From Sapria himalayana (taxonomy: Eukaryota > Streptophyta > Magnoliopsida > Malpighiales > Rafflesiaceae): 64,000 bases of DNA. Shown in pieces: positions 42,001 to 53,911 of the stretch; the first letter of the stretch is position 1; the number at the start of each line of letters is the position of its first letter. A program made the translations under genes and the position numbers. The notes beneath the pieces are model-generated. The model saw only the letters and a program-made list of their open reading frames with translations, was not told the origin of the DNA and made no database searches. The DNA is taken from contig JAREIK010000709.1 in NCBI GenBank assembly GCA_029783825.1, positions 325,035 through 389,034 of the forward strand, written 5' to 3'.

Positions 42001-44833
42001 CCTAAATAATAAATAATAAATCTCATTTTTTTTATTATAATTTTAAATATTCATTTTAATTATTTATTTGTTTATTTTTATATAAATATTAATTACAAAA
42101 TAAATTATGAGTTAGACAAATATAATTTATGTAAATTAGTTTTAATCAAAAAAATATAAATAAATTTTTTAAAATAAAAAATAATTACAAAACAAAAAAT
42201 TATTATATACTAATATATTTTGGTTTGCTTATGAACCATTTTAGTTTTTGATATTATATTTTAAGTAATATCAATCTTATTCATAATAGATTTTTAATTT
42301 ATTTTTTGATAATAATTAGAATATCTATCAATAAAATTGTTTATATTGAATTTATATGATATATAATTATTATGATTATTATAAATAAATATTGTATTAA
42401 CTTTTGATCAAAATTTAAAAATTATTATATTTTCAAAAATATATAACCTTAAAAAATGAGAAAAAATAATAAAAATAAATTTTTTGTTATTTAATTTTTA
42501 AATAAAACCTATAGATCATTAAATGATTACTTACTTAAATCAGTAAGCTCATTAACCCCGAAATCCTTAAATACAAAAACCTTTTAATAGTTATATTTTA
42601 CTTATTAAATAATAAATCTCATTTATATTTCTATTTATTATAAATTTAAATATTCATTTTAATTATTTTTTGCTTAATTTTTTACAAAAATTAATTCGAA
42701 ATAAATTTCGAATAAGACAAATAATATTTAACTAATTTATATTTAATCAAAAAAAAATATAAGCTTAAAAAAAGGACAAATTTAAAAATTAAATATTATT
42801 ATTTAGTAATATATTTTGATTTGATTTTGAATCATTTTGTGTTATATAAATATATTTTAATTAATATTTAGATTTTTAATAATAGTTTGTAATTTTATTT
42901 TTGATCATTATTATAATTTATATCTTGAAAATTGTTTATATTTAATTTATATGATATATAATTAGTATGCTTAATATAATTATACATGGTATTCACATTA
43001 CAAAAAATTTTAAAAATTATTTTCTTTTCAAAGATTATATAACCTTTGAAAATCAGAAAAAATAAAAAAAAATTTTATTTTTATTATATAAATAAAACTT
43101 ATAAACCACTAAATGACTAAAAACATAAATTGCTAAACTTCTAAACGACAAAAACCCTAAATAATTTAACCATTATACTGGTATACTATATATAATACAT
43201 AATAAATCTTATTTTTATTAGTATTCATTATAATTTTAAACATACATCTTAATTATGTATTAGTTTATTTTTATAGAAATATAAATTAAAAAATAAATTA
43301 TTAGTGAGACAAATATAATTTAAAAAATTTATTTATCAACAAAAAATATATAAGCATATAAATGGATACAAAAATTTAAAAATTTATAATTAATATTTAG
43401 TAAAATATTTCACTATTATTAAGAATCATTTTAGGTTTTGCAAATATATTTTAAACAATATTTATCTTATTAATAATTTGTTATTATTTTTTTATGATCA
43501 TTATTATAATATATACCAATAAAATAATTTATATTGAATTTATATGATATTTAATTATTAAGATTATTAACTTCATATTGTATTCACTTTTCAAAAAAAA
43601 AATTAAAAATTATTATAGTTTCAAAGGTTATAACCTTCAAAAATGAGAAAAAATAACAAAAAATACTTTTTTTTATTTTATTTTTTAAATAAAACCTATA
43701 AACCACTAAATGACTAAATACTAAAATGACTAAACTCCTAATCCCCGAAGCTCATAAATACTCAAAACATTAAATTAGTAGTCTAAATAATAAATCATAA
43801 TTCTCATTTTTATTTGAATTCATTATAATTTTAAATATTCATTTTAATTATTTTTCAGTTTATTTTTATCTAAATATTAATTACAAAATAAATTATTTGT
43901 GAGACAGATAAAATTTAAATAATTTATTTTTCATCAAAAAAAATATATAGCTTATAAAAAGAGGCAAAATATAAAAAATAAAAAATTATTTTTTATTAAT
44001 ATATCTTATTTGATTTTGAATGATTTTAGATTTTACAATTATATTTTAATTTATATCATTCTTATTAATACTAGTTTATTAATTAATTTATTGATCATTA
44101 TTATAATATTTATTAATAAAATTATTTATATTTATTTTACATTATATAAAATTATTAAGATTATTATAACTAAATAATATATTCACATTTAAAAAAAATT
44201 AAAAATTATTATATTTTCAAAGGTTATTACCTTCAAAAAATAAAAAAAAATCATAAAATAAATTTTTGGTTCTTTCATTCTTTAAATTAAAACTATAAAT
44301 CACTAAAGGTCTAAACAATTAAATTACTATACTCCTAAACCACAAAACACCTAAATACTAAAACCATTAAACTAGTATATCCTGAATAATAAATAATAAA
44401 TCCCAATTTTATTTGTTTTCATTAGAATTTTAAATATTCATTTTAATTATTTATTAGTTTATTATTATAGAATTATAAATTACAAAATAAATTATGAGTA
44501 AGACAAATATAAGTTAAATAATTTATTTTTAAAAACAAAAATATACACTTATAAAAAAAGCCAAACATTAAAAAAATTATTATATAGTAATATAATTTAC
44601 TTTGATTTTGAATAAATTTAGATTTTTCAAATATATTTTAAATAATATCTATCTTATTAATAATAGTTTATTAAATTTTTTTAATCATTATTATAATATC
44701 TAACAATGTAATTAATTATATTGAATTTAAATGACTTATAATTATCAAGAATATTATAACTTAATATTATATTTACATTTGAAAAAAATTTAAAAATTAT
44801 TATATTTTCAAATGTTATAACCTTTGAAAATAT
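36048..44833 (+). repeat. Satellite array, F orientation (block F3b)
   Basis: About 8.8 kb of F monomers. About 145-bp deletion monomers lie at about 36131, 37480, 40628 and 41978. They are followed in most cases by the GAGTTAGAC-like and then the GAGTGCGAC or GAGTTAAAA types. TTTCGA types lie at about 38800 and 42700. An AATCGATATC type lies near 40215. ORFs such as 41041-41232 (minus) are satellite frames. The block ends just after a palindrome at about 44833. Confidence 0.9.
43699..43778 (+). repeat. Octamer-phased TAAANNNN tract (example 2)
   Basis: Ten octamers in unbroken 8-bp register. Six begin TAAA; the others begin AAAA, TAAT, GAAG and CAAA. It lies 43 kb from example 1 and has the same phase relative to the monomer. 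It includes the octamer position used as the hAT target elsewhere; here that position reads CTAAATGA, not CTAAATGC. Confidence 0.83.
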
Positions 44834-44918
44834 AAAATTTAGAAATAAAAATTAATAATAATAATAATTAAATTTAGGCATAACAATATATTATATTAAT
44901 TAAATATGATTAAATATG
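44834..44918. other. Short AT-rich joint of unknown origin
   Basis: It contains an AAT/TAATAATAATAA run and TTAATTAAATATGATTAAATATG. It matches neither the satellite consensus nor, clearly, element E, except that GATTAAATATG also occurs in E4 at about 48612. It is one end of the proposed inversion. Confidence 0.4.
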
Positions 44919-46156
44919 TTCAACAGAGAGACACAAGTTATGGCATATTCTCATCAATATGATTTTGTGTTCTAGAGACAAAATATACAATCATGACCAT
45001 TGCTAATGCTACAATAATCTAAAGCAAGAAAGAGACTGAATCCATAACTCACCCCTTGAGTCATGACTTTGTGTTACATACACAAGTTTGGCATTGAGTC
45101 ATTATGTGCACTGCGTCCTTTCCATTCGGATTTGTCCAAGCCTTTTGGAGGAACCTGAATGATGCACCATATTAAAACTATGCAAATATAAGATTGTGCA
45201 CGTGTGTGATGAGCAGCATCAAGAGTTTGCCTATGTAATTGCTATGCAATGAAATACATGTAAAACCGAATACCCATAAATCCAAAAGTCCATATCTACT
45301 GCACTTTGTCAATTCATTCTCACCTCTGAATTCCACATTCTTTTGCTTCAATGATCCTCAAAAGAGTATCTCTTGGGTTAGAATGCTTCCTTTTCGAGCT
45401 CCAAGAAGCGGCTGTATGTTGCACCGACAAAATATCAAAAAATATGCATGCATCGGTGTGCATGTGTGATGAGGTCCATCTCATAGTCTAATTATCTATG
45501 CGTACAATCAAGCTAGAATACAAGTAAAATTACAAAATGCTATAAAGATAGGTCTTCTGCTCCCGGGAGTGTAGCATCACCTAAAGTGTATTTACAAAAT
45601 GCATTAGTGGGCCACACTTAGAGATACTCATGGGTCCAGTTGCCCTCATTGCATGCTACAAAGAGAACAAACAAGATTGTGTGGGTGAGTATGTCATGAT
45701 CCGTCTCAACAAGTACATGGTGCATACAAAGTCCAAAATACAAATAAGACTACAAACATAAACTACAAGTTTGAATATTTTCCTCCCGTGTGGCTGGTCT
45801 GCACTCCATTTCTTACTGGCCCTGCTTGGTGATGCTTCAAATTTTTCTGGCTCTCCAATTAATCATGGATTACCCACTACTCCTGTTGGGTGATGGTTGG
45901 GTGTCCCTCTTTGATGCCTGATAGGGCTAGTGGGACCTACTCCTAGCTACTCCTGGGTTTACTCCCGACCACTTTGCTCGATCTCGTAAATTGTCTAAAT
46001 GTTATCATCCCGGCTTGCTCTTGCGGCCCTCTACAAGCTGGTGGCCCATACATCTCGATGCTTCCAATACTTTCAGGCCCCTCTAAATGCTACACCAAAA
46101 TGGACAAGAATATGTGCAAGTATGTACAGTGGTCCGTCGCTATGTGTGGTGGAGCA
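44919..46156 (+). mobile_element. Unidentified element E, partial copy E3
   Basis: Less AT-rich DNA matching 48660-50285 of E4, except that about 370 bp of E4 (48835-49204) are absent. It starts at TTCAACAGAGAG and ends at GCAGTATCAAG, where R satellite resumes. ORFs at 45239-45469 and 45974-46186 have no domain I recognise. The phrase TGTGNNTGTGTGATGAGG recurs at about 45197, 45455 and 45680 in diverged form, suggesting internal repeats of about 220-260 bp. Confidence 0.72.
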
Positions 46157-47690
46157 GTATCAAGGTTTAGGAATTTAAGTATTTAGTTATTTTGTGGTTT
46201 ATAGGTTTTATTTAAATAATTAAATAACAAAAAAATTATTTTTATGATTTTTTTCTCATTTTCAAGGTTATAACCATTGAAAATATTATAATTTTTAATT
46301 TTTTTTCAAATGTTAATACAATATTTAATTATAATAATCATAAAAATTAAATATCATGTAAATTTAGTATAAATAATTTTATTAATCGATATTATAATAT
46401 TGATCGTAAAATAGATTAATAAACTATTATTAATAAGATAGATATTAATTAAAATATATTTGCAAAACCTAAAATGATTCAATCAAAGTAAAATATATTA
46501 CTAAATAATAATTTTTTATTTTAAAATTTTTGATTCTTTTTATAAGCTTATAAATTTTTTCGATGAAGATAAATTATTTAAATTATATTTGTCTCATTCA
46601 TAATGTTATTTTGCAATTAATATTTCTATAAAAATAAAATAATAAATAATTAAAATGAATATTACAATTATAATGAATACAAATAAAAATGATATTTATG
46701 ATTAATTATTTAGGGCATACCGGTTTAATGCTTTAAGTATTTAAAAGTTTAGCAGTTTAGTGATTTAAGTGTTTAGGCATTTATTAGTTTATATGTTTTA
46801 TTTAAATAATGAAATAACAAAAGAATTATTTTTCAATTTTTTTATCAATTTTGAAGGTTATAACCTTTATAAATATAATACTTTTTAAATTTTTTTCAAA
46901 TGTGAATACAATATTTAGTTATAATAAACTTAATAAATATAAATCATGTAAATTAAAAATAAAGAATTTTATTGAAAGATATTAATAAACTAAATATCAA
47001 TATAAATATAATAATGATCAAAAAATAAATTAATAAACTATTATTTTTTGATAGATATTTATATATTATTTATAAAAACTTAAATCTTTAAAAATGGTTT
47101 AAATGTTTAAGTATTTAAAGGTTTTGTGGTTTTGGGGTTTAGGAGTTTAATGATTTAAGCGTTTAAGCATTTAGTAGTTTATAAGTTTTATATAAACAAT
47201 AAAATAACAAAAAATTTATTTTTGTGATTTTATCTCATTTTCAAAGATGATAACCTTTAAAAATATCATAATTTTTAAATTATTTTCAAATGTAAATATA
47301 ATATTTAGTTATAATAATCTTTATAATTATATAATATGTAAATTCAATATAAAAAAATTTATTGATAAATATTCTAATAATGATCAAAAAATAAATTAAT
47401 AATCTATTATTAATTATATAGATATCAATTATAATATAATTACAAAACTTAAAATGATTCTGAAGCAAACCAAAATATATTACTATATAATAATTTTTTG
47501 TTTTGAAATTTTTTTTAAAAAAGTTTATTTATATTTTTTTGATGAAAAATAATTAAATAAATTATATTTGTGTAACTCATAATTTATTTTGTAATTAATA
47601 TTTATATAAAAATAAAAAAATAAATAATTAAATTTGAATATTTAAAATTAAAATGATAAAAAATGAGATTTATTCTTTATTTTTTAGGAT
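44919..47690. repeat. Tandem segmental duplication, copy 1
   Basis: It pairs with 48660-51775. It covers element E plus about 1.5 kb of adjoining R satellite. The two copies stay alignable across the element/satellite border and through the same monomer oddities, so element and satellite were duplicated together. The offset is about 3.7 kb on the left and about 4.1 kb on the right, mostly explained by the 370-bp segment. Confidence 0.7.
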
Positions 47691-47798
47691 ATACCAGTTT
47701 AATTTAAATTAGATATATCTCACTAATAATTTATTTTGTAATTAATATTTCTATAAAAATAAACTGATAAATAATTAAAATTAAAATAATACTGAATA
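46157..47798 (-). repeat. Satellite array, R orientation (block R3a), first copy of a tandem duplication
   Basis: R monomers share private features with 50286-51775. Examples are the CCATTGAAAATATTATAATT palindrome variant, the duplicated TTAATAAACTAAATAT stretch near 46982, and the odd CAAAGATGATAACC form near 47236. The block ends with an about 145-bp deletion monomer (about 47695) and then E4. The ORF at 47286-47468 (minus) is a satellite frame. Confidence 0.88.
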
Positions 47799-48834
47799 AT
47801 TAAAATAATTTATTTTGTTCCTCTCTCAACTCTAGAATGATTGCTAAAGCTCAAACCAAAATAATAGGAGATTTTACTTTTTCTCTATTATATCTCATGT
47901 TATTTGATGTTGAATCACTGGGCTATAAAGGTAATTTGACTAATGTACGCTAACAGACTAAACCAAAGTTGAACCCCTATGTGTTGAAATATCTAGTTGT
48001 TGAGGATGCTATTTATATTGATTATTTTAATTTCTTCTAAAATATCTCTCATGCACACACTCAAAGCAATTTTTTTAAAACATAGTTCAGCTCTAAAAAA
48101 ATAACCACCTTGTTGCCTAATAGAACAAATTAGCCCCAGGGCGGTTTGAGCAGGGCAAGAAGTATGTGCTCTCTTTCAATCAAGAATCAAAAAATTTATA
48201 TTATTGGCATGTCTAAGCCATTTTTTATATCCTTGTTGATATGAAAAGTATCATTTCTTTCTTTTTATATTAAATGAGTTATGTATACAAGCTCAAAATA
48301 CCCAAAAAGGTGTAAATGAATCATATTCAAATGTATAAAAGGTTTTGATCATTGCTCAAAATATTAGTCTTGCATATTGACACTTGAGGTCACAAATCAA
48401 AGGAAAAAGCCATAGTGATATTTCCAATCCCAAGAATTTTAGTTATAGAAAGTTATAAAGAGTAGTACTCGAGCTTTAACTATTTCTAGGGTCATGACTA
48501 TTGCTCTCGAGGAATGTCCAAAGTTACAATCATTCCTAGTGCAATGACTTTGCAATATAACGATAAAATTCACAAGCTATGGTCATATCAAAATCCGTAA
48601 CCCAGTATTATAGTGATTAAATATGTATTCAAGATCATTCTTAGTACCATAACAATACGTTCAACAGAGAGACACAAGTTATGGCATATTCTCATCGATA
48701 TGATTTTGTGTTCTAGAGACAAAATATACAATCATGACCATTGCTAATGCTATAATAATCTAAAAAAAGAAAGTGCCTGAATTCAAAACTCACCCCATGA
48801 GTCAGAACTTTGTGTTGCATATACAAAAAGATAA

Positions 48835-49204
48835 ATCCGTGACATTCCTAAAAGTTGTGAATTTCAATTTAAATTTAACACTTAGTCATTTGATTATAAA
48901 AGTGCAAAACATGAATTTAGGATTTATGGTTTATGGGTTAGGGTTATAGTTTATGGTTTAAGGTTTAGGATTTAAAGTTTAGGGTTAAGGTTTTTTTTTG
49001 TTTTTTTTTTGGAAAATACACACTTTATTTAACATTTAGGCACACAACTTACAAGAGACTAAAAAGCTCAATAATTTAGGCCAGCCCACCAAATCCTATG
49101 AACCTTAATGATTCTATGCATAAAATACATAAAAAAACATAATGCTTAATAATTCCAAGCGTACGAATACAACTAAAATCACCTGGCATTCCCCGACTTC
49201 ATAG
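48835..49204. other. Segment present in E4 but absent from E3
   Basis: Compared with E3, where ATACACAAG runs straight into TTTGGCATTGAG, E4 has about 370 extra bp. They include the heptad tract at 48915-48990, a T-rich run at 48990-49011 and CACCTGGCATTCCCCGACTT near 49181. No target duplication is visible, so this could be an insertion in E4 or a deletion in E3. Confidence 0.55.
48915..48990 (+). repeat. Degenerate telomere-like heptad tract
   Basis: Ten to eleven consecutive 7-bp units in register are variants of GTTTAGG, the plant telomere repeat in another phase. Exact or near units include GTTTAGG (twice), GTTTAAG, GGTTTAT, GGGTTAG and GTTAAGG. It lies directly upstream of a T-rich run. 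Short telomere-like tracts are common at interstitial sites in plants; this one does not mark a chromosome end by itself. Confidence 0.6.
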
Positions 49205-50285
49205 TTGGCATTTAGTCATTCTGTGCTCTACATCCTTTCATTCGGATTTGTCCAAGCCTTTTGGAGGAACATGAATGATGCACCATATTAAAACTATGCA
49301 AATATAAGATCGTGCATGTGTGTGACATGCAGCATCAAGCATTTGCCTATGTCATTGCTATGCAATGGAATACATGTAAAACTGAATACCCATATATCCA
49401 CAAGTCCATATCTACGGCACTTTGTCAATTCATTCTCACCTCTGAATTCAACATTATTTTGCTCCAATGATCCTCAAATGAATGTCTCTTGGGTTAGAAT
49501 ATTTCCTCCTTGAGCTCCAAGAAGTGGTTGTATGTTGCACCGACAAAATATCAAAAAACATACATGCATCGGTGTGCTTGTGTGATGAGGTCCAACTTAT
49601 AGTCTAATTAACTACGTGTACAACCAAGCTAGAATACAAGTAAAATTACAAAAAGCTATAAAGATGGGTCTTCTTCTCCCGGGACTGTAGCATCGCCTAA
49701 TGTGTATTTACAAACTGTATTAGTGGGCCCCACTTAAAGATACTCATGGGTCTAGTTTATCTAATTCCATGCTACATAGAGAACATACAAAATTGTGTGT
49801 GTGAGTATATCATGATCCGTCTCTACAAGTACATGGTGCATACAAAGTACAAAATACAAATAAGACTACAAACATTAACTACAAGTTTGAATCTTTCGCT
49901 CCCGTGTGGCTGGTCTGGACTCCATTGCTTACTGGCCCTACTTGGTGATGCTTCGAAATTTGCGGGCTCTCCAATTAATAATGGATTACCCCCTACTCCT
50001 ATTGGGCGACGTTTGGGTGGCCCTCTATGCTGCTTGATAGGGCTAGTGGGACCCACTCCTAGCTACTTCTGGGTTTACTCTGGACCACTTTACTCGGTCT
50101 CATCGGTTTTCTGAATGTTATCATCCCTGCTTGCTAGCGGGGCCCTCTACAAGCTGGTGGCCCATACTTCTGGCTGCTTCCAGGACTTGCTGGGCCCTCT
50201 AAATGCGACACCAAAATCGACAAGAATATGTGCACGTGTGTACTGTGGTCCGTCGCTATGTGTGTGTGGTGCAGAAGTATCAGTG

Positions 50286-53200
50286 TTTAGGAGTTTAGTA
50301 ATTTAAGTATTTAGTTATTTTGTGGTTTATAGGTTTTATTTAAATAATTAAATAACAAAAAAATTATTTTTATGATTTTTTCTCATTTTTAAGGTTATAA
50401 CCATTGAAAATATTATAATTTTTAATTTTTTTTAAAATGTTAATACAATATTTAATTATAATAATTATAAAAATTAAATATTAGGTAAGTTTAATATAAA
50501 TAAATTCATTGATCGATATTATAATACTGATCATAAAATAGATTAATAAACTATTATTAATATGATAGATATTAATTAAAATATATTTTCAAAACCTAAA
50601 ACGATTCAAAATCAAAGTAAAATATATTACTAAATAATAATTTTTTATTTTTAAATTTTTGATTCTTTTTATAAGCTTATAAATTTTTTTGATGAAGATA
50701 AATTATTTAAATTATATTTGCCTCATTCATAATTTTATTTTGCCATTAATATTTCTAGAAAAATAAACTATTAAATAAGTAAAATGAATATTAAAATTAT
50801 AATGAATACATATAAAAATGAGATTTATGATTAATTATTTAGGGTATACCGGTTTAATGGTTTAAGTTTTTAGGAGTTTTGGAGTTTAGTGATTTAAGTG
50901 TTTAGGCATTTAGTAGTTTATATGTTTTATTTAAATAATGAAATAACAAAAAAATTATTTTTGAAATTTTTTATCAATTTTGAAGGTTATAACCTTTATA
51001 AATATAATAATTTTTAAATTTTTTTCAAATGTGAATATAATATTTAGTTATAATAAACTTAATCAATATATATCATGTAAATTAAAAATAAACAATTTTA
51101 TTGATAGATATTAATAAACTAAATATAAATATAATATAATAATGATCAAAAAATAAATTAATAAACTATTATTTACTGATAGATATTTATATCTTATTTA
51201 TAAATACTTAAACTTTTAAAGATGGTTTAAATGATTAAGAATTTAAGGGTTTTTGGGTTTAATGATTTAAGCATTTAGGCATTTAGTAGTTTATAGGTTT
51301 TATATAAACAATAAAATAACAAAAAAATTATTTTTGTGATTTTATCTCATTTTCAAAGATGATAACCTTTAAAAATATAATATTTAGTTATAATAATCTT
51401 AATAATTATATATCATGTAAATTCAATATAAACAATTTTATTGATAAATATTCTAATAATGTTCAAAAAATAAATTAATAATCTATTATTAATAAGATAG
51501 ATATCAATTAATATATAATTACAAAACCTAAAATGATTCAGAAGCAAAGCAAAATATATTCCTCTATAATAATTTTTTGCTTTAATTTTTTTTTTCTTTT
51601 CAAAAGTTTATCTATAATTTTTTTATGAAAAACAATTTATATAAATTATATTTGTCTAACTCAATTTATTTTGTAATTAATATTTATATATAAATAAACA
51701 AATAAATATTTAAAATGAATATTTAAAATTATAATGAAAAAAAATAAAAATAAAATTTATTATTTATTATTTAGGATATACATGTTTAAAAAAATTATCT
51801 ATTAGGGTTTTCGTGATTATAAGTTATTGATTTAAGTATTTAAGCATTTAATAGTTTATAGGTTTAATTCAAACAATGAAATAACAAAAAAAATTATTTT
51901 TCATATTTTTTCAAATTTTCAAAGTTTATAACATTTGAAATTATAATAATTTTAAAATTTTTTAAAAATGTGAATACAATATTTAGTAATAATAAATATT
52001 ATAACTATATATAATATAAATTAAATATAATCAATTTTATTGATAGATATTATATCAATTATCAAAAAATAAATTAATAAACTATTATTAATATGAAAGT
52101 TATAAATTAAAATATAATTTAAAAACCTAAAATGATTCAAAATCAAAGTAAAAGTTATTGCTAAAATTTTTTTTTTGTTTTTGCATCATTTTATAAGCTT
52201 ATATGTTTTTTTGATTAAAAATATATTATTTAAATTATATTTGTATCACTCATAATTTATATTGTAATTAATATTTCTATAAATTATTTAAATTATATTT
52301 AAGGTTTACGATTTAAATGTTTAATTATTTAGGGGCTTCGGGGTTTAAGAGTTTAGATATTTATATATTTATGCATTTAATGGTTTATAAGTCTTTTTTA
52401 AACAATGATATAACAAAAACTTTATTTTTGTTATTTTTTCACATTTTTGAAGGTTATAAACTTTGAAAATATAACAATTTTTAATTTTTTTTTATATATG
52501 AAACTATATTTAGTTATGATAATCTTAATAATTATATATCATGTAAATTCAATATAAACAATTATATTGAAATATATTATATTAATGATCAAAAAATTAA
52601 TTAATAAACTATTATTAATAAGATAGATATTATTTTAAATATATTTGCAAAACACAAATTTATTCAAAATCAAAATATATTATATTACAAAATAATACTT
52701 TCTTTGATGTTTTGCTTCTTTTTATAAGTTTATTTTTTTTGTTATTAAAAGTAAATTATTTAAATTATATTTGTCTTCCTCATAATTTATTTTTAATTTT
52801 TAATTCTATAAAAATAAACTAATAAATAATTAAAATGAATATTTAAAATTATAATGAATACAAATAAAATTGAGATTTGTTAGTTATTATTCAGGATATA
52901 CTAGTTTAATGTTTTAAGTATTTAGGCATTTTGGGGTTTAGTTATTTAAGTGTTTAGGCCTTAAGTGATTTATAGTTTTTATTTAAAGAATGAAAAAATA
53001 AAAAAATTAATTTTTTGATTTTTTTTTAATTTTTGAAGGTTATAACCTTTGAAAATATAATAATTTTTAATTTTTTTAAAAGTGAATATAATATTCAGTA
53101 ATAATAATCTTAATAATTATATATAATTTAAACTCAATATAAATAATTTTATTATTAGATATTATAATAATGATCAAAAAAAAATTAATAAACTATTATT

Positions 53201-53448
53201 GATAACAATGATATAAATTAAAATATAATTGCAAAATCTAAAATGATTCAAAATAAAAATAAAATATATTACTAAATAATAAATTTTTGTTTTTAAAATT
53301 TTGCCTCTTTTTATAAGGATATATTTTTTTTTTGATAAAAAATAAATTATTTAAATTAGATATGTCTCACTAATAATTTATTTTGTAATTAATATTTATA
53401 TAAAAATAAACTTATAAATAATTAAAATAAAAATTAAAATTATACTGA
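50286..53448 (-). repeat. Satellite array, R orientation (block R3b)
   Basis: R monomers run from TTTAGGAGTTTAG. The first 1.5 kb belongs to the duplication. It then follows the order seen at 13260-14950 and 32280-33990: TATCTATTAGGG, the short monomer at about 52290, then ATTCAGGATATACTAG at about 52890. The last monomer ends at ACTGAAT, the common junction with element E. Confidence 0.9.
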
Positions 53449-53551
53449 ATAATTAAAATAATTTATTTTATTTCTATTTCAACTCTAGAAGGATTGCTAA
53501 AGCTCTAACCAAAATAATAGGAACTTTTACTTTATCTCTTTTATGTCTCTT
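53449..53551 (+). mobile_element. Unidentified element E, terminal fragment E5
   Basis: About 100 bp match the first 100 bp of E4: AATTTATTTTATTTCTATTTC, CTCTAGAAGGATTGCTAAAG, then ACCAAAATAATAGGA. Satellite resumes at TCTCTTTTAAATTTTTAC. The left junction to satellite is identical to E4. Confidence 0.75.
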
Positions 53552-53881
53552 TTAAATTTTTACTTCTTTTATAAGCATATATATTTTTTTGATTAAAAAT
53601 AATTAATTAAAATATATATGTAGCACTCATAATGTAATTTGTAATAAATATTTCTATAAAAATAAACTAATAAATAATTAAAATGAATATTTAAAATTAT
53701 AATAAATAGAAATAAAAATTATATTTATTAATTATAAAGTAGTATATAGCGGTTTAATGGTTTATTTATTTAGGCATTATGAGGTTTAGGAGTTTACTGA
53801 TTTAACTGTGTATGCTTTTTTTGGTTTATAGGTTTTATTAAAAAAATAAAATAATAAAAAAATTATTTTTATTATTTTTTG

Positions 53882-53911
53882 ATATTTTCAAAGGTTAACC
53901 TTTGAAAATAT
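53882..53911. repeat. 30-bp perfect palindrome with a shortened centre
   Basis: The centre reads GGTTAACC instead of GGTTATAACC. The loss of two central bases keeps the symmetry exact: the arm ATATTTTCAAAGGTT is followed by its reverse complement. Confidence 0.8.

Larger units (their letters stand above)
47799..50285 (+). mobile_element. Unidentified element E, longest copy E4
   Basis: About 2.5 kb of non-satellite DNA and the reference for E1, E2, E3 and E5. It starts AATTTATTTTGTTCCTCTCTC next to satellite (ACTGAATA) and ends GCAGAAGTATCAG before TTTAGGAG. No TIR, TG...CA pair or target duplication is evident. About 80 bp of monomer seem to be missing across the insertion. The ORFs at 49746-50114 and 49823-50056 overlap on opposite strands and match no family I know. 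It may be a degenerate retroelement or Helitron-like fragment, but I cannot choose. Confidence 0.7.
48660..51775. repeat. Tandem segmental duplication, copy 2
   Basis: Partner of 44919-47690. Similarity fades at about 51775, where this copy reads GATATACATGTTTAAAAAAATT while copy 1 reads GATATACCAGTTTAATTTAAA, a different monomer subtype. Confidence 0.7.

Noticed and set aside
44834..46156. tRNA or rRNA genes in the less AT-rich islands
   Set aside because: No tRNA A/B-box pair with a cloverleaf, and no recognisable rRNA core, on either strand in E1-E5 or the LTR.
49746..50114. ORF of 122 codons in E4, and the opposite 77-codon ORF
   Set aside because: E3 does not keep either frame open over the same length, no domain is recognised, and the region is simply less AT-rich.
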